A stretch of DNA of 26,362 bases from a virus. Below, one piece after another: positions 1 through 7,691 of the stretch. Location: the IMG/VR virus record IMGVR_UViG_3300020469_000224, positions 1-26,362 of that record. One strand, 5' to 3'. The notes under the pieces are model-generated. The model was not told the origin of the DNA. It ran no database searches and saw nothing but the letters and a program-made list of their open reading frames with translations. A program made the translations under genes and the position numbers. Positions within the stretch are counted from its first letter, which is position 1, and each line of letters opens with the position of its first letter.

Positions 1-402
1 GATTGTTTTGACTATAACATTACAGTTGTAGAGAAACCTATCCTTGGTCGCTGCTCTTTCTTTGGTAAGGATAAGAAGATGCATCCTGGTGAGTATGAGT
101 TTACTATCGACACAGCACATCCTGACTTCTCTGTATTAGATACAAACTTCTCAGAGCATGATCCAGAGCACAAGACATTTAATATCATTGCACTAGACAA
201 CGGACAGTTTGCTGCACAACCTAACAACAGATGTCAATTCTTTGACAACAGTCTGGTTGATAATGATAACCTAAAGAAACCTGACTTTAAAGTCTGCACA
301 CAAAACTATGCAGTAGAGACACTACCTAAATGGTGGTCAGTCGGACACACAGATGAGTGGGCGTACAAGACTAAAGATGAGGAAATAAATAAAGATACCT
401 AA
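1..402 (+). CDS. C-terminal part of a probable virion structural protein (5' end outside window)
   Basis: The frame is open from base 1 to the TAA at 400-402, giving 133 residues of a longer protein. An internal ATG at 79 is not needed as a start because the frame continues upstream of it. The visible part is acidic and rich in Asp, Asn and aromatic residues, has several Cys (for example in GRCSFFG and NNRCQFF), and ends in a charged tail. No catalytic motif is seen. It lies 9 bases before the large Cys-repeat virion protein. The short xRCxFF elements loosely recall the RCYG elements of that neighbour, so a virion surface role is likely but inferred. I do not recognise the family. Confidence 0.7.
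   Translation, partial: DCFDYNITVVEKPILGRCSFFGKDKKMHPGEYEFTIDTAHPDFSVLDTNFSEHDPEHKTFNIIALDNGQFAAQPNNRCQFFDNSLVDNDNLKKPDFKVCTQNYAVETLPKWWSVGHTDEWAYKTKDEEINKDT
384..391 (+). promoter_or_regulatory. Candidate T4-type late promoter (AATAAATA)
   Basis: The octamer AATAAATA fits the NATAAATA late motif described for T4-like cyanophages. It is 21 bases before the start of the large virion protein gene and inside the last codons of the upstream gene. Short A/T motifs occur by chance in this composition, so the support is mainly positional. Confidence 0.4.
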
Positions 403-411
403 CTAGTTGTA

Positions 412-3400
412 ATGACAGCGGATCCAAGGTGTTATGGTGGGAGTTACTCTCCGACCATCCCGCAACTACAATCTAATGCACTAGACGCTCAGAATCCTCG
501 TAACATTACGAGGTATATTCCTAGTGACCCACGATCTAACGTGCAGTCTAGTGACCCTGTGCTTGGAGCAGATGGAAGGTGCTATGGTCCTTTCAGAGAA
601 GAGAGTCTTACACCTAACCCTTTAGATTCATCTAACCCTATACAGATAACGTTAGTAACACCACCTGCAGCAGAATCTAGTGGTGCACCAACGTATCAAA
701 GTCCTGCAGACAACCCTGCTAATAGATGCTATGGTCCTATTCCACTACCTAACAGTGTAGACCGAGGCACATCTCCAGACTTACCTACACCTCCATCTGC
801 ACCTCCATCTAATGAGGACATAGATCCTAGAGCAGTGATTAGATCTTTGGTGGGAAGATGTTATCCACCAAGAGCAACAGATGATAGTGGTATTGGTCAA
901 CCCGATGTTGATATACCTACACCATCTATACCCTCACTACAGACAGACCCACCGATCGATATGATCTGTGACATGTTTCCATACCTACCATTCTGTCCAG
1001 AGTGTGAGAAGTATGCTACAGATCCTAGGACATGCACAGAATTTCCATTGGGTCTACCTCCTATAGGTGGTGGTATATTTCCACCTACTCTAGGCACAGG
1101 TGATAAGAATTGTGATAAGTTATGGCAGTTTCAAAGAGATAATTTAGTTACTGATCTTGGCGATGGTAACTGGGAGAGGACTGATACTAAAGAAAGATTC
1201 TATTGTCCACCAGAGCAATCAAATAGTGGTTGGGCAGCATGTGTAGAGGATGCACTCGAGTGTCTCTTCAAACCATACGTTGACGGTGCATGGAAACCAC
1301 CAAGTCAAGACTGTGTTACCTTCTACCCTAGAGGATACAATGGTAATGTTAAGTCATTCTGTATTGCTAACTGCTTCCCTAACAGAGTTGGTATCTACGA
1401 GTATGTAAAAGGCAAGGGTGCTATCCTTGCATTCAAACCATATGGAAGTGGTCTACACAATCTACTAGGTGTGACTACAAACTATGATGGCACATGGAAT
1501 GGAAATAAGATTGAGAATCCTGGCGGTAACAGTATATGGAATACCACTTCTACTAAAACATATACAGCTACGATAGGTAGTGCTACTGTAACTCTTACAG
1601 TCGAGCCATTCTTAGATGGTGGTGAGTATGATAGTAACTGGTATGCGACATACACTGGCACCTTACCTGCTGTAGGTACAGAGGCATCAGCTACATTCAC
1701 AGGTGACCTCGCTAGTTTCAACGTTGCACTCATGGTCATCGAGGGTAATGCTGCTGGCACTAACCATGACTATGGCACATCATCCACAGCACCATCAGGA
1801 TATACTCTGACATCGAGTCAACCTGTATTTTATTTGCATGAGAGAAAGAAAGATGATAGATCAGTCCCAGTATACAAATACTATTCCTCTGCAACAGTAG
1901 ATACATTTCTTACAACTAATCCAGGACAACCAGACGCTGAAGGTGAAGGTGAGAGAGCGACTATGAATGCCTCTCAACAGGGTTTCGTTGAGATATTAGG
2001 ATATGCATATGAAGATCCTGCTGCCATGGCACCTTATCTGACTAGCGTAGAGAAGGGAATGGCATTGCACAGATACTTAGATAGAATCAAGACTCCTAAC
2101 ACAGTTGTATTCTCTGGTAATAATATCGTAGTAGCAGGTGGCAGTGTTGACTTTACTATTGAGTGGTCATGGAAAGATACATACAACTCAGCAGGAGTTT
2201 GCCTTGACTCATTTACTATTGACAATAGGACTTTCACTCGTAACAACAACTATACTGGTAGGCAGACTGAAAGATTCACTAACATAGGTGTAGGATCATA
2301 TCCTATTTCATTCCAGAATTTAAACAGTAGAAACTCACCACTAGCAGATAGAATATACAATGGTGGTAAGTCTATCTGTCTATTTGATGACCTTCATGAT
2401 GATTGTAATGGCACTATAAGAATATCTAATATCTCTAAGGCGAACTCAGGAATAACAGAAGATCATGATCATTACTATACTATCCGTAAGCAAACTGTAT
2501 TAGAGCCACCAACTAAAGCTTCTAATAGGAATTACTATCTCATTCCTAATGATGTTAGCAATGTCATAGTAATGAATATTGATGTAGAGAAGGGTGGAGC
2601 AGGTTATAGAAATACTTTGTTTGCATACATTGAAACAGATGGTGTGCCGAGGTGGGCTCAGCTCTTGGTCGTAGATGCAACCAATCAAACTGGTATGTCA
2701 CAACATACTATACCTATCACTATCCTACAACAATACAAGGGAGGAAACTTAGGGTTTGCCCTTGTGTCCAATGGTGCTCAACTAAACTCATACAATGTAG
2801 GTGATACATTCACATCATTCTCTCAGCTCTCTGATGGGTGGAGGATTACTGGTATTGCATCAGCAGAATCTAATTACACACTCTTCTCTAATGATGCATT
2901 GAATCCTAGAGGATCTGTAAGTGATAGTAGAGACTATACAGTATGGAAGGGTGACCACTGGCAATGGTGGGAAGATCTGATTGGTGGTGACAGTGACTTT
3001 GATGACTGTAAATTCTGGCATGAAGTCATATGGGCAGGTGGATCAACAACATATGAAGGTATTCAATGTTATGTTTGGGAGAATGATTCACCTACACCTG
3101 TAACCAAACCTATGCTCACTAAGAATGACTGTGATCCTAGATTGTTTAAGACTTCATTCAAAGATGTCATGCTGATGAGAGCTGACTGTGGATCTCTAGT
3201 TGTAGATGTGACAGGTAATAGTAGTGACGTAGGGTGTGGTAAATGTATTGGTGAATATCTATTCCAAGTTAATAGGACACAGAAATCTACGATACTACAC
3301 ACTGGAAAGTTTTCTCTTCGTAGTATGGGTGGTATCACTCAAGGTCTATCAGGTGACTGTATTGTATTTGTATTACAACTATCAGTTAATGGATCTGCTG

Positions 3401-4764
3401 TTTGGGAAGGCAAGTTTAAAGCAGGTGAGTGGCCAGAGATAGGAAAGAAACTACACACAGAAGAATTCTTCAGTGTTGTCAAGGATGATGTAGTTAAATT
3501 TAAAGTTACTGAGATCAAGCGTGGTCCTACTGTTGGTAATGTTACACCACGCATAGCAATACTTGATGAGGAATCATATCTCTTCGAGAGCACCTTCTCT
3601 ATGCGTCTACAAACGCAAGACGGAGACGCTAGGTCTATTCCATACCCTTCGACTGTAAATCCAGAAGCTGAGTCAGCTAAAGGAGTTGGTGGAGCAATCA
3701 CTGGGTTTGACATGTGTTACATACACAACAACGAAGACAGACATAAGAATGCAGAGATCGAAGAGTCGCAGAAGTGGTATAAAGTATGGGAGAATTCTGC
3801 TGCTGTTAATACTGATGCCACTTACAACAACACTACAAACTATACTAAGTATCAGACATGGACTAACCGTAAAGGATCAGTCATTCGTGGATGGGATGGC
3901 ACAGATAGGAATTCATACATTGATACCTATGGTTTCCATACCGATGACAAGTCACAGCACTTTAACCTGTTGCTCACCAGAATGTTATTCAAAGATGGTA
4001 AGACAGGTCCTCAGTATATTGATGGAGTCAATGCACCTAACGATGTGAAGAGACACATACAAACACAGACACACTACGCTAGACTACAGAAGTATGCTTC
4101 TGATTCTTTTGCATGGTATGAATCTAAGATGAATGGGTTTGCAGAAGATGCTGACACACAGTGGATGGTTGACAACCTATACAATGGTATGCAACAGAAT
4201 CCTGAGGTTAATACAAGACTTGAGCCAGGTTATTTCATACAGGACTACTGGTTGATACCAGAGGATGATGAAAACCAAGAAGACCATGGCATCGGTGCTA
4301 ACACTGCTAAGATCCGTGTTGGTATAACATTCTGGGCAAAGAATGAGGGTTATGGCACAGGTAGTAGACGAACAACTAACTTCTATGCTACAATAGAATT
4401 ATTGGAAGTCCTTGATTATGGTGACGGTTATGGAGAGGGTCAAGAGTTTGTATTCTATTGGCCACCAAAGTATACTGATCGCATCACTGATTATTCTACT
4501 GCCAATTCTGTATCACCTTTCTCTCCGACGTTAGATCCACATAGATCAGTCTCTGGTAGTTACAATCCTGTAAGTAAACTCATACCTGCAGAAATTGCAA
4601 TCAACTATGAGCCAGGTGGAAGAGGGTATAGAGATACTAAGAGACCTGTTTATGATGCATACTATCAAGAGTCACATAATAGGGAATCAATGTATTGGTT
4701 TATAGATAAGAAAGAATACAAGGACAGAGTGAAATTTAAAGTACGTATCAACGGAGTACAGTAA
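412..4764 (+). CDS. Large multidomain virion protein with N-terminal RCYG repeats and DUF5648/DUF4114-like regions
   Basis: This is a 1450-residue protein, probably exposed on the virion (fibre, adhesin or baseplate periphery). Residues 1-165 are Pro-rich with four RCY[G/P] elements at C7, C57, C106 and C150, about 44-50 residues apart. Residues about 185-335 are Cys-rich. Around 465-545 there is a PVYKYYS...LTTNP...GERA...GYAY pattern like DUF5648 modules of secreted bacterial proteins. Residues about 695-870 resemble DUF4114, ending in the acidic WWEDLIGGDSDFDD element (about 850-865), a likely calcium-binding signature. The C-terminal third is unrecognised and rich in Tyr and Asn. No signal peptide is present. 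The start ATG at 412 has no clear ribosome binding site. The stop overlaps the next start (TAATG). The virion role is inferred from size, composition and phage context; the domain names are from memory of family patterns. Confidence 0.8.
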   Translation: MTADPRCYGGSYSPTIPQLQSNALDAQNPRNITRYIPSDPRSNVQSSDPVLGADGRCYGPFREESLTPNPLDSSNPIQITLVTPPAAESSGAPTYQSPADNPANRCYGPIPLPNSVDRGTSPDLPTPPSAPPSNEDIDPRAVIRSLVGRCYPPRATDDSGIGQPDVDIPTPSIPSLQTDPPIDMICDMFPYLPFCPECEKYATDPRTCTEFPLGLPPIGGGIFPPTLGTGDKNCDKLWQFQRDNLVTDLGDGNWERTDTKERFYCPPEQSNSGWAACVEDALECLFKPYVDGAWKPPSQDCVTFYPRGYNGNVKSFCIANCFPNRVGIYEYVKGKGAILAFKPYGSGLHNLLGVTTNYDGTWNGNKIENPGGNSIWNTTSTKTYTATIGSATVTLTVEPFLDGGEYDSNWYATYTGTLPAVGTEASATFTGDLASFNVALMVIEGNAAGTNHDYGTSSTAPSGYTLTSSQPVFYLHERKKDDRSVPVYKYYSSATVDTFLTTNPGQPDAEGEGERATMNASQQGFVEILGYAYEDPAAMAPYLTSVEKGMALHRYLDRIKTPNTVVFSGNNIVVAGGSVDFTIEWSWKDTYNSAGVCLDSFTIDNRTFTRNNNYTGRQTERFTNIGVGSYPISFQNLNSRNSPLADRIYNGGKSICLFDDLHDDCNGTIRISNISKANSGITEDHDHYYTIRKQTVLEPPTKASNRNYYLIPNDVSNVIVMNIDVEKGGAGYRNTLFAYIETDGVPRWAQLLVVDATNQTGMSQHTIPITILQQYKGGNLGFALVSNGAQLNSYNVGDTFTSFSQLSDGWRITGIASAESNYTLFSNDALNPRGSVSDSRDYTVWKGDHWQWWEDLIGGDSDFDDCKFWHEVIWAGGSTTYEGIQCYVWENDSPTPVTKPMLTKNDCDPRLFKTSFKDVMLMRADCGSLVVDVTGNSSDVGCGKCIGEYLFQVNRTQKSTILHTGKFSLRSMGGITQGLSGDCIVFVLQLSVNGSAVWEGKFKAGEWPEIGKKLHTEEFFSVVKDDVVKFKVTEIKRGPTVGNVTPRIAILDEESYLFESTFSMRLQTQDGDARSIPYPSTVNPEAESAKGVGGAITGFDMCYIHNNEDRHKNAEIEESQKWYKVWENSAAVNTDATYNNTTNYTKYQTWTNRKGSVIRGWDGTDRNSYIDTYGFHTDDKSQHFNLLLTRMLFKDGKTGPQYIDGVNAPNDVKRHIQTQTHYARLQKYASDSFAWYESKMNGFAEDADTQWMVDNLYNGMQQNPEVNTRLEPGYFIQDYWLIPEDDENQEDHGIGANTAKIRVGITFWAKNEGYGTGSRRTTNFYATIELLEVLDYGDGYGEGQEFVFYWPPKYTDRITDYSTANSVSPFSPTLDPHRSVSGSYNPVSKLIPAEIAINYEPGGRGYRDTKRPVYDAYYQESHNRESMYWFIDKKEYKDRVKFKVRINGVQ
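427..867 (+). repeat. Protein-level tandem repeat, four RCYG units
   Basis: Four diverged units of about 44-50 residues begin with RCYG, RCYG, RCYG and RCYP at residues 6, 56, 105 and 149 of the large virion protein. Units 1 and 2 also share an LDxxNPxxIT element (residues 24-33 and 71-80). The repeat is visible in protein, not as exact DNA repeats, so it is old or under selection. Confidence 0.7.
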
Positions 4765-5129
4765 TGAGTGGTTTTGGTGAGCAGCCAGGTCGTAAGAGAC
4801 ACAAGGACTGGGCAGAAAAATCTCTACAAAAAACAACAAGAGAATTGAAAGTCCTTCGTGACGTCATTGAAAAGTATAAGGATGATCCAAAGGGTCGTGC
4901 TAAGATGCTTAAGAAGATGAAAAGGTATTGGAATAGTCCTATTCAGACCATTAGAGATCTGGATATGAAACCTACTGGAAAGAATATAGTTGACGAATTG
5001 AGAGAAGTACCCTATGATAAGATGGTGGAAGATTATCGACAAGAAGTTGGTATAGATTCTCCTCATGATCCTGTTGATACTTCAACAGATGAGGCAGAAA
5101 ACATTAGAAATTATCTAGAAGGTAAATGA
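4764..5129 (+). CDS. Small basic/acidic helical protein, function unknown
   Basis: A 121-residue charged protein with no signal peptide or membrane segment. The N-terminal half is Lys/Arg-rich and helical (RKRHKDWAEKSLQK, then MLKKMKRYWNSPIQTIRDLD); the C-terminal third is acidic. ATG 4764 overlaps the upstream stop by one base, and the gene's own stop overlaps the halogenase start (ATGA), so it is translationally coupled between a virion protein and an enzyme. No catalytic motif or family is recognised. A small virion or assembly protein is possible, but this is only inferred from position. Confidence 0.75.
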   Translation: MSGFGEQPGRKRHKDWAEKSLQKTTRELKVLRDVIEKYKDDPKGRAKMLKKMKRYWNSPIQTIRDLDMKPTGKNIVDELREVPYDKMVEDYRQEVGIDSPHDPVDTSTDEAENIRNYLEGK

Positions 5130-6271
5130 AGGTAGCTGTGATCGGTAGAGGTAGTGGTGGATTGATATCCATCATGAATCTATTGACGTACGACATCCAA
5201 GTCGATTGTTATTATGATCCCGAAACTTCCCAACTCCCTGTCGGTGAGTCAACCACACCTCAATTTGCATCGCTGATTGAATGCACTTTAGGTTTAACCA
5301 TTGATGATCTTATATCTCTTGGTCTTGCTTCACGCAAGAAAGGGATTGAGTTTGTTGGATGGGGTAAGTCTGAGCATTTCTTTCATAGATTCTTACAGAG
5401 AGATGCAATACATTTCTATACCAAAACTCTCAACCCATTTCTTCAAGAGAATCTTGAGAAATATAAAGGGGTAAAGTTTATTGGCAAACGTGTTACTGCA
5501 TTGCATGCACTGCAGAATGAATACGATTTTGTTATTAACTGCTCGGGTGCTCTAAGTAATTATAGAAAAGAGATTGACATACCATGTGTTAATAGTGTAT
5601 TATATTTTGACGACCATAAAATAAATGGTCATCCAGAGTATACATATCATCTGGCACATGAGTATGGGTGGAAGTTTAGTCTTCCTTTTCCTGAGAAGGG
5701 ACTTTCTAGAACGGGTTACCTCTACAACAGGAAGTATCAAACTCATCTCGACGCAGAGATCCTCTATTCACAAGGGGATCTTTATGAATGGGTGCCTTCA
5801 TACGCACCCGATATGATTGTCAATAACAAGTTGGCACTGAATGGTAACGCTTTACTATTCTTCGAGCCTCTTCAAGCACTTTCACTTCTCCATTACGATA
5901 TGGTCGCAAAAAGAATCTGCGACTATATTGTTAATGGCCAAACATTAGAGGAGAAATTGCTAGGTAATCTCTGGTATCGTAGAATGATCGAGGCATACAT
6001 TGATGCTCTCGCTTTTCATTATCAGTATGGTAGTAAGCACAATTCTGGATACTGGGAAGAGGTCAGTAAAAAAAGTGCCACAAGGGTTGGACACAAATGG
6101 TGGAATGATGGTATGCTTATACATCAGGTGCGATCTTCTTGGGAATCGGGTAGGAATACTCACCTAACAAGTCACCCTGATTACTATTATGCACCCGATC
6201 ACACAGGCATTTTCGGCATCACTTGCATGTATCAATTACATCAGGGACTGTCAGGAGGTGCACACCGTTGA
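5126..6271 (+). CDS. Flavin-dependent halogenase-like protein (tryptophan halogenase family)
   Basis: 381 residues. The N-terminal VAVIGRGSGG (residues 3-12) is an FAD-binding GxGxxG loop, and PVGESTTP (38-45) matches the conserved flavin-region motif of tryptophan halogenases. K71 in SRKKGIEF aligns with the catalytic lysine (K79 of PrnA). GWKFSLP (181-187) is a conservative form of the diagnostic WxWxIP motif, with Phe for the second Trp and Leu for Ile. The chloride/glutamate segment, PLEST in PrnA, reads PLQAL here (248-252): the aligned catalytic Glu is Gln250 and the next Ser is Ala. The protein is shorter than the roughly 500-residue bacterial enzymes. Related halogenases are known in T4-like cyanophages. 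FAD binding is likely, but the substrate, and whether it halogenates, cannot be told. It is coupled to the upstream gene by an ATGA overlap. Confidence 0.8.
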   Translation: MKVAVIGRGSGGLISIMNLLTYDIQVDCYYDPETSQLPVGESTTPQFASLIECTLGLTIDDLISLGLASRKKGIEFVGWGKSEHFFHRFLQRDAIHFYTKTLNPFLQENLEKYKGVKFIGKRVTALHALQNEYDFVINCSGALSNYRKEIDIPCVNSVLYFDDHKINGHPEYTYHLAHEYGWKFSLPFPEKGLSRTGYLYNRKYQTHLDAEILYSQGDLYEWVPSYAPDMIVNNKLALNGNALLFFEPLQALSLLHYDMVAKRICDYIVNGQTLEEKLLGNLWYRRMIEAYIDALAFHYQYGSKHNSGYWEEVSKKSATRVGHKWWNDGMLIHQVRSSWESGRNTHLTSHPDYYYAPDHTGIFGITCMYQLHQGLSGGAHR

Positions 6272-6296
6272 CATTCAGACGGTAATAAGGTATACT
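6268..6296 (+). promoter_or_regulatory. Sigma-70 type promoter, TTGACA-N17-TATACT
   Basis: A perfect -35 box TTGACA (6268-6273) is followed after exactly 17 bases by TATACT (6291-6296), one mismatch from consensus. Initiation is expected near 6303, giving an untranslated leader of about 107 bases before the secreted-protein ATG at 6410. The -35 box overlaps the TGA stop of the halogenase gene. It is the best host-type promoter I see in the window and suggests early expression by the host polymerase. Confidence 0.8.
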
Positions 6297-6301
6297 AAAT
6301 A
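6295..6301 (+). promoter_or_regulatory. Candidate late promoter (CTAAATA) overlapping the sigma-70 -10 box
   Basis: CTAAATA fits the cyanophage/T4 late -10 motif. It overlaps the last two bases of the TATACT box, so host and phage-modified polymerase could start at nearly the same base. The motif is short and could be a coincidence. Confidence 0.4.
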
Positions 6302-6330
6302 CCAATACAAAGGACTCGAAAGATCGTAAC

Positions 6331-6392
6331 CCTGCGTAGATAAATGAGACCCATGTCGGGGCACTCTCACATCCGCAGGATTTTTTTCTGCG
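6331..6392 (+). promoter_or_regulatory. Structured 5' leader with mutually exclusive hairpins
   Basis: Segment A, CCTGCG (6331-6336), is complementary to segment B, CGCAGG (6374-6379). Between them is a nested hairpin (GAGACCC 6345-6351 against GGGG..CTC 6358-6367). Seven T follow B at 6381-6387, so the A:B stem resembles an intrinsic terminator. B can instead pair its CGCAG (6374-6378) with CTGCG (6388-6392), looping out the T run. This gives two competing folds, as in attenuators or riboswitches. Pairing was done by eye; no ligand is known. Confidence 0.5.
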
Positions 6393-6409
6393 AGAAACTA
6401 AAAACAACA

Positions 6410-6766
6410 ATGATTAAATCAACAATCGCTGCAGTAGCAGCATCTCCATTCCTATTAGCTGGTGCAGCCTTTGCTGGTCCATATGTTAATATAGAAGCAA
6501 GTGGATCTTATCCTGATGGAGCATATACATCTGGATCAATCGAAACAGTAGTTGGATATGAAGGAGAAACAGAAGGTGGAATTGGATACTATGTATCTGG
6601 TGGTCCTACAGTGACTCACACAGAGACAAGTGACGAATTCGGTGATGTAGAATTCATCGGTTATGTCGGTGGATCATACGATAAGTTCTACGGAGAAATC
6701 TCTGGAGTAACTAATGACTCTGACATTGACTGGGGTGCTAAAGCAGGCGTTAAGTTTGTATTCTAA
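6410..6766 (+). CDS. Small secreted beta-barrel-like outer membrane protein
   Basis: 118 residues. The start chosen is ATG 6410 because it gives a textbook signal peptide: MIKST, a hydrophobic core, then AGAAFA with predicted cleavage after A22. An in-frame ATG at 6344 would add 22 residues and bury the signal inside the leader hairpin. The mature 96 residues alternate polar and aromatic/aliphatic residues with many Gly and Tyr, in about 6-8 possible beta strands, and end in VKFVF; a terminal Phe is typical of outer-membrane barrels. It has its own promoter, leader and terminator, so it is a single-gene unit. Insertion in the host outer membrane during infection is plausible (receptor masking, permeability), but no family is recognised and function is unknown. 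Confidence 0.75.
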   Translation: MIKSTIAAVAASPFLLAGAAFAGPYVNIEASGSYPDGAYTSGSIETVVGYEGETEGGIGYYVSGGPTVTHTETSDEFGDVEFIGYVGGSYDKFYGEISGVTNDSDIDWGAKAGVKFVF

Positions 6767-6788
6767 GTCAAATCCTATATAATAAACT

Positions 6789-6817
6789 AGGGGTCATATG
6801 ACCCCTTTCTTTTTCTT
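6789..6817 (+). terminator. Rho-independent terminator
   Basis: The 18-base perfect palindrome AGGGGTCATATGACCCCT (6789-6806) is followed by a T-rich tract TTTCTTTTTCTT. It lies 22 bases after the stop of the secreted-protein gene and closes that unit before the glutaredoxin gene. Confidence 0.85.
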
Positions 6818-6826
6818 TATAATATT

Positions 6827-7078
6827 ATGGCAAAGATTCCTGCTACTACAACAATCTATACAAGAAACGGTTGTCCCTATTGCACAAAAATAAAAGAGGT
6901 GTATAATATGAATCGATGGAGTTACAACGAGATGAAACTTGATGTTAACTTCGGACGCGATGCATTCTATCAAGAGTTTGGTCGTGGTGCTACCTTCCCA
7001 CAGGTAATCATTGGTGGGCAAAAAGTTGGTGGATGCACCGACGCTGTAAAACATCTACGAGAAGGAAAATTCCTCTAA
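6827..7078 (+). CDS. Glutaredoxin
   Basis: 83 residues, the usual size of a monothioredoxin-fold glutaredoxin. The dithiol active site is CPYC (C16-C19) after TIYTRNG. The cis-proline motif is TFPQV (56-60), and VGGCTDA (67-73) is the glutathione-binding GG segment. It should reduce disulfides with glutathione, probably supplying ribonucleotide reductase for phage dNTP synthesis, which fits ThyX downstream. It starts right after the terminator, so it needs a promoter of its own or readthrough. Its stop overlaps the next ATG (TAATG). The gene at 15202 encodes a relative of this protein that lacks the cysteines. Confidence 0.93.
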   Translation: MAKIPATTTIYTRNGCPYCTKIKEVYNMNRWSYNEMKLDVNFGRDAFYQEFGRGATFPQVIIGGQKVGGCTDAVKHLREGKFL

Positions 7079-7425
7079 TGAAAATCAGAGACGCTAACGA
7101 ATTGTATGAGTTGATCGAGAGATCAATCGATGAGGCATTCGAGAAGAAGCGTTTCCTCTTTAACATGTATGGGTATCTCAAGGGAGCACAGTATACTCGT
7201 AAAGAAACTACTAACTTCATTGAATCCCCTACTGCAAACTCACTCAGCGAAACCGTCCTAGATCTGGACTCATACATCAAGGGAGGAGACAAAGTATTGC
7301 GTGAAGCATACGGACACATCCCTAAACCAGAAGCAAGAAAGATCAGGAAGTATCTCTACAAAATTCTAGAAGATGCATGGAAGTATGAAAGAGACCGACG
7401 ACCTGGTCGTAAGCAGGCTAAATAA
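7078..7425 (+). CDS. Conserved-looking small basic protein, function unknown
   Basis: 115 residues. ATG 7078 was chosen over an in-frame ATG at 7033 because it overlaps the glutaredoxin stop by one base, as most junctions here do. The protein is charged and probably helical: an acidic N-terminal helix (DANELYELIERSIDEAF), an aromatic centre (FLFNMYGYLKGAQY), and a strongly basic C-terminus (RDRRPGRKQAK) that could bind nucleic acid. No Cys cluster, nuclease motif or membrane segment is visible, and I cannot name a family. It is cotranscribed with the glutaredoxin gene. Confidence 0.75.
   Translation: MKIRDANELYELIERSIDEAFEKKRFLFNMYGYLKGAQYTRKETTNFIESPTANSLSETVLDLDSYIKGGDKVLREAYGHIPKPEARKIRKYLYKILEDAWKYERDRRPGRKQAK
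7418..7424 (+). promoter_or_regulatory. Candidate late promoter (CTAAATA)
   Basis: The motif overlaps the AAA-TAA end of the upstream gene and is 26 bases before the ATG at 7450. That ATG also has a good ribosome binding site (TTAGGAG, 7437-7443). Confidence 0.4.
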
Positions 7426-7449
7426 AACTAACAGTATTAGGAGTAACCT

Positions 7450-7689
7450 ATGGAAGATCTAACTTTTCTTTATATCTCCTTCTTTCTCACCCTTGGAAGT
7501 TTTCTTGTTGGGTTTTTGATATCATGGAATATCAAAGCAGCATTTGACGAGTGGCAATCCAAGGCAGACTATGCTAAGATAGTTATGCACCCAGAAATGT
7601 ATGATGAGAATGGTAATTTCCATGACGGAGATCTATTCTACTTGCGTTTAACCGAGGAAGATGATACAATTACTGACACTGATGATTAA
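7450..7689 (+). CDS. Small single-pass membrane protein
   Basis: 79 residues. Residues about 6-28 (FLYISFFLTLGSFLVGFLISW) form one membrane helix; the rest is hydrophilic, with an acidic tail (EEDDTITDTDD). The AGGAG before the ATG is one of the few clear ribosome binding sites in this run. Proteins of this form are common in T4-like cyanophages with no known function. It probably sits in the host inner membrane with its C-terminal domain in the cytoplasm, but topology is inferred. Confidence 0.75.
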   Translation: MEDLTFLYISFFLTLGSFLVGFLISWNIKAAFDEWQSKADYAKIVMHPEMYDENGNFHDGDLFYLRLTEEDDTITDTDD

Positions 7690-7691
7690 TC

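Noticed and set aside
3339-3713. Antisense open frame (124 codons) opposite the large virion protein
   Set aside because: The plus-strand frame is continuous and protein-like through this stretch; the antisense product has no recognisable features or ribosome binding site.
5609-5627. Inverted repeat GACCAT...ATGGTC in the halogenase gene
   Set aside because: It is a short stem within conserved coding sequence with no T tract and no gene boundary nearby.
6344-6409. Upstream in-frame ATG extending the secreted protein by 22 residues
   Set aside because: It would place a polar, Arg-rich stretch before a complete signal peptide and would put the start inside the structured leader.
6818-6823. 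TATAAT just before the glutaredoxin gene as a promoter -10 box
   Set aside because: It ends 3 bases before the ATG, so transcription would start inside the gene, and no -35 box is visible in the preceding terminator tract.
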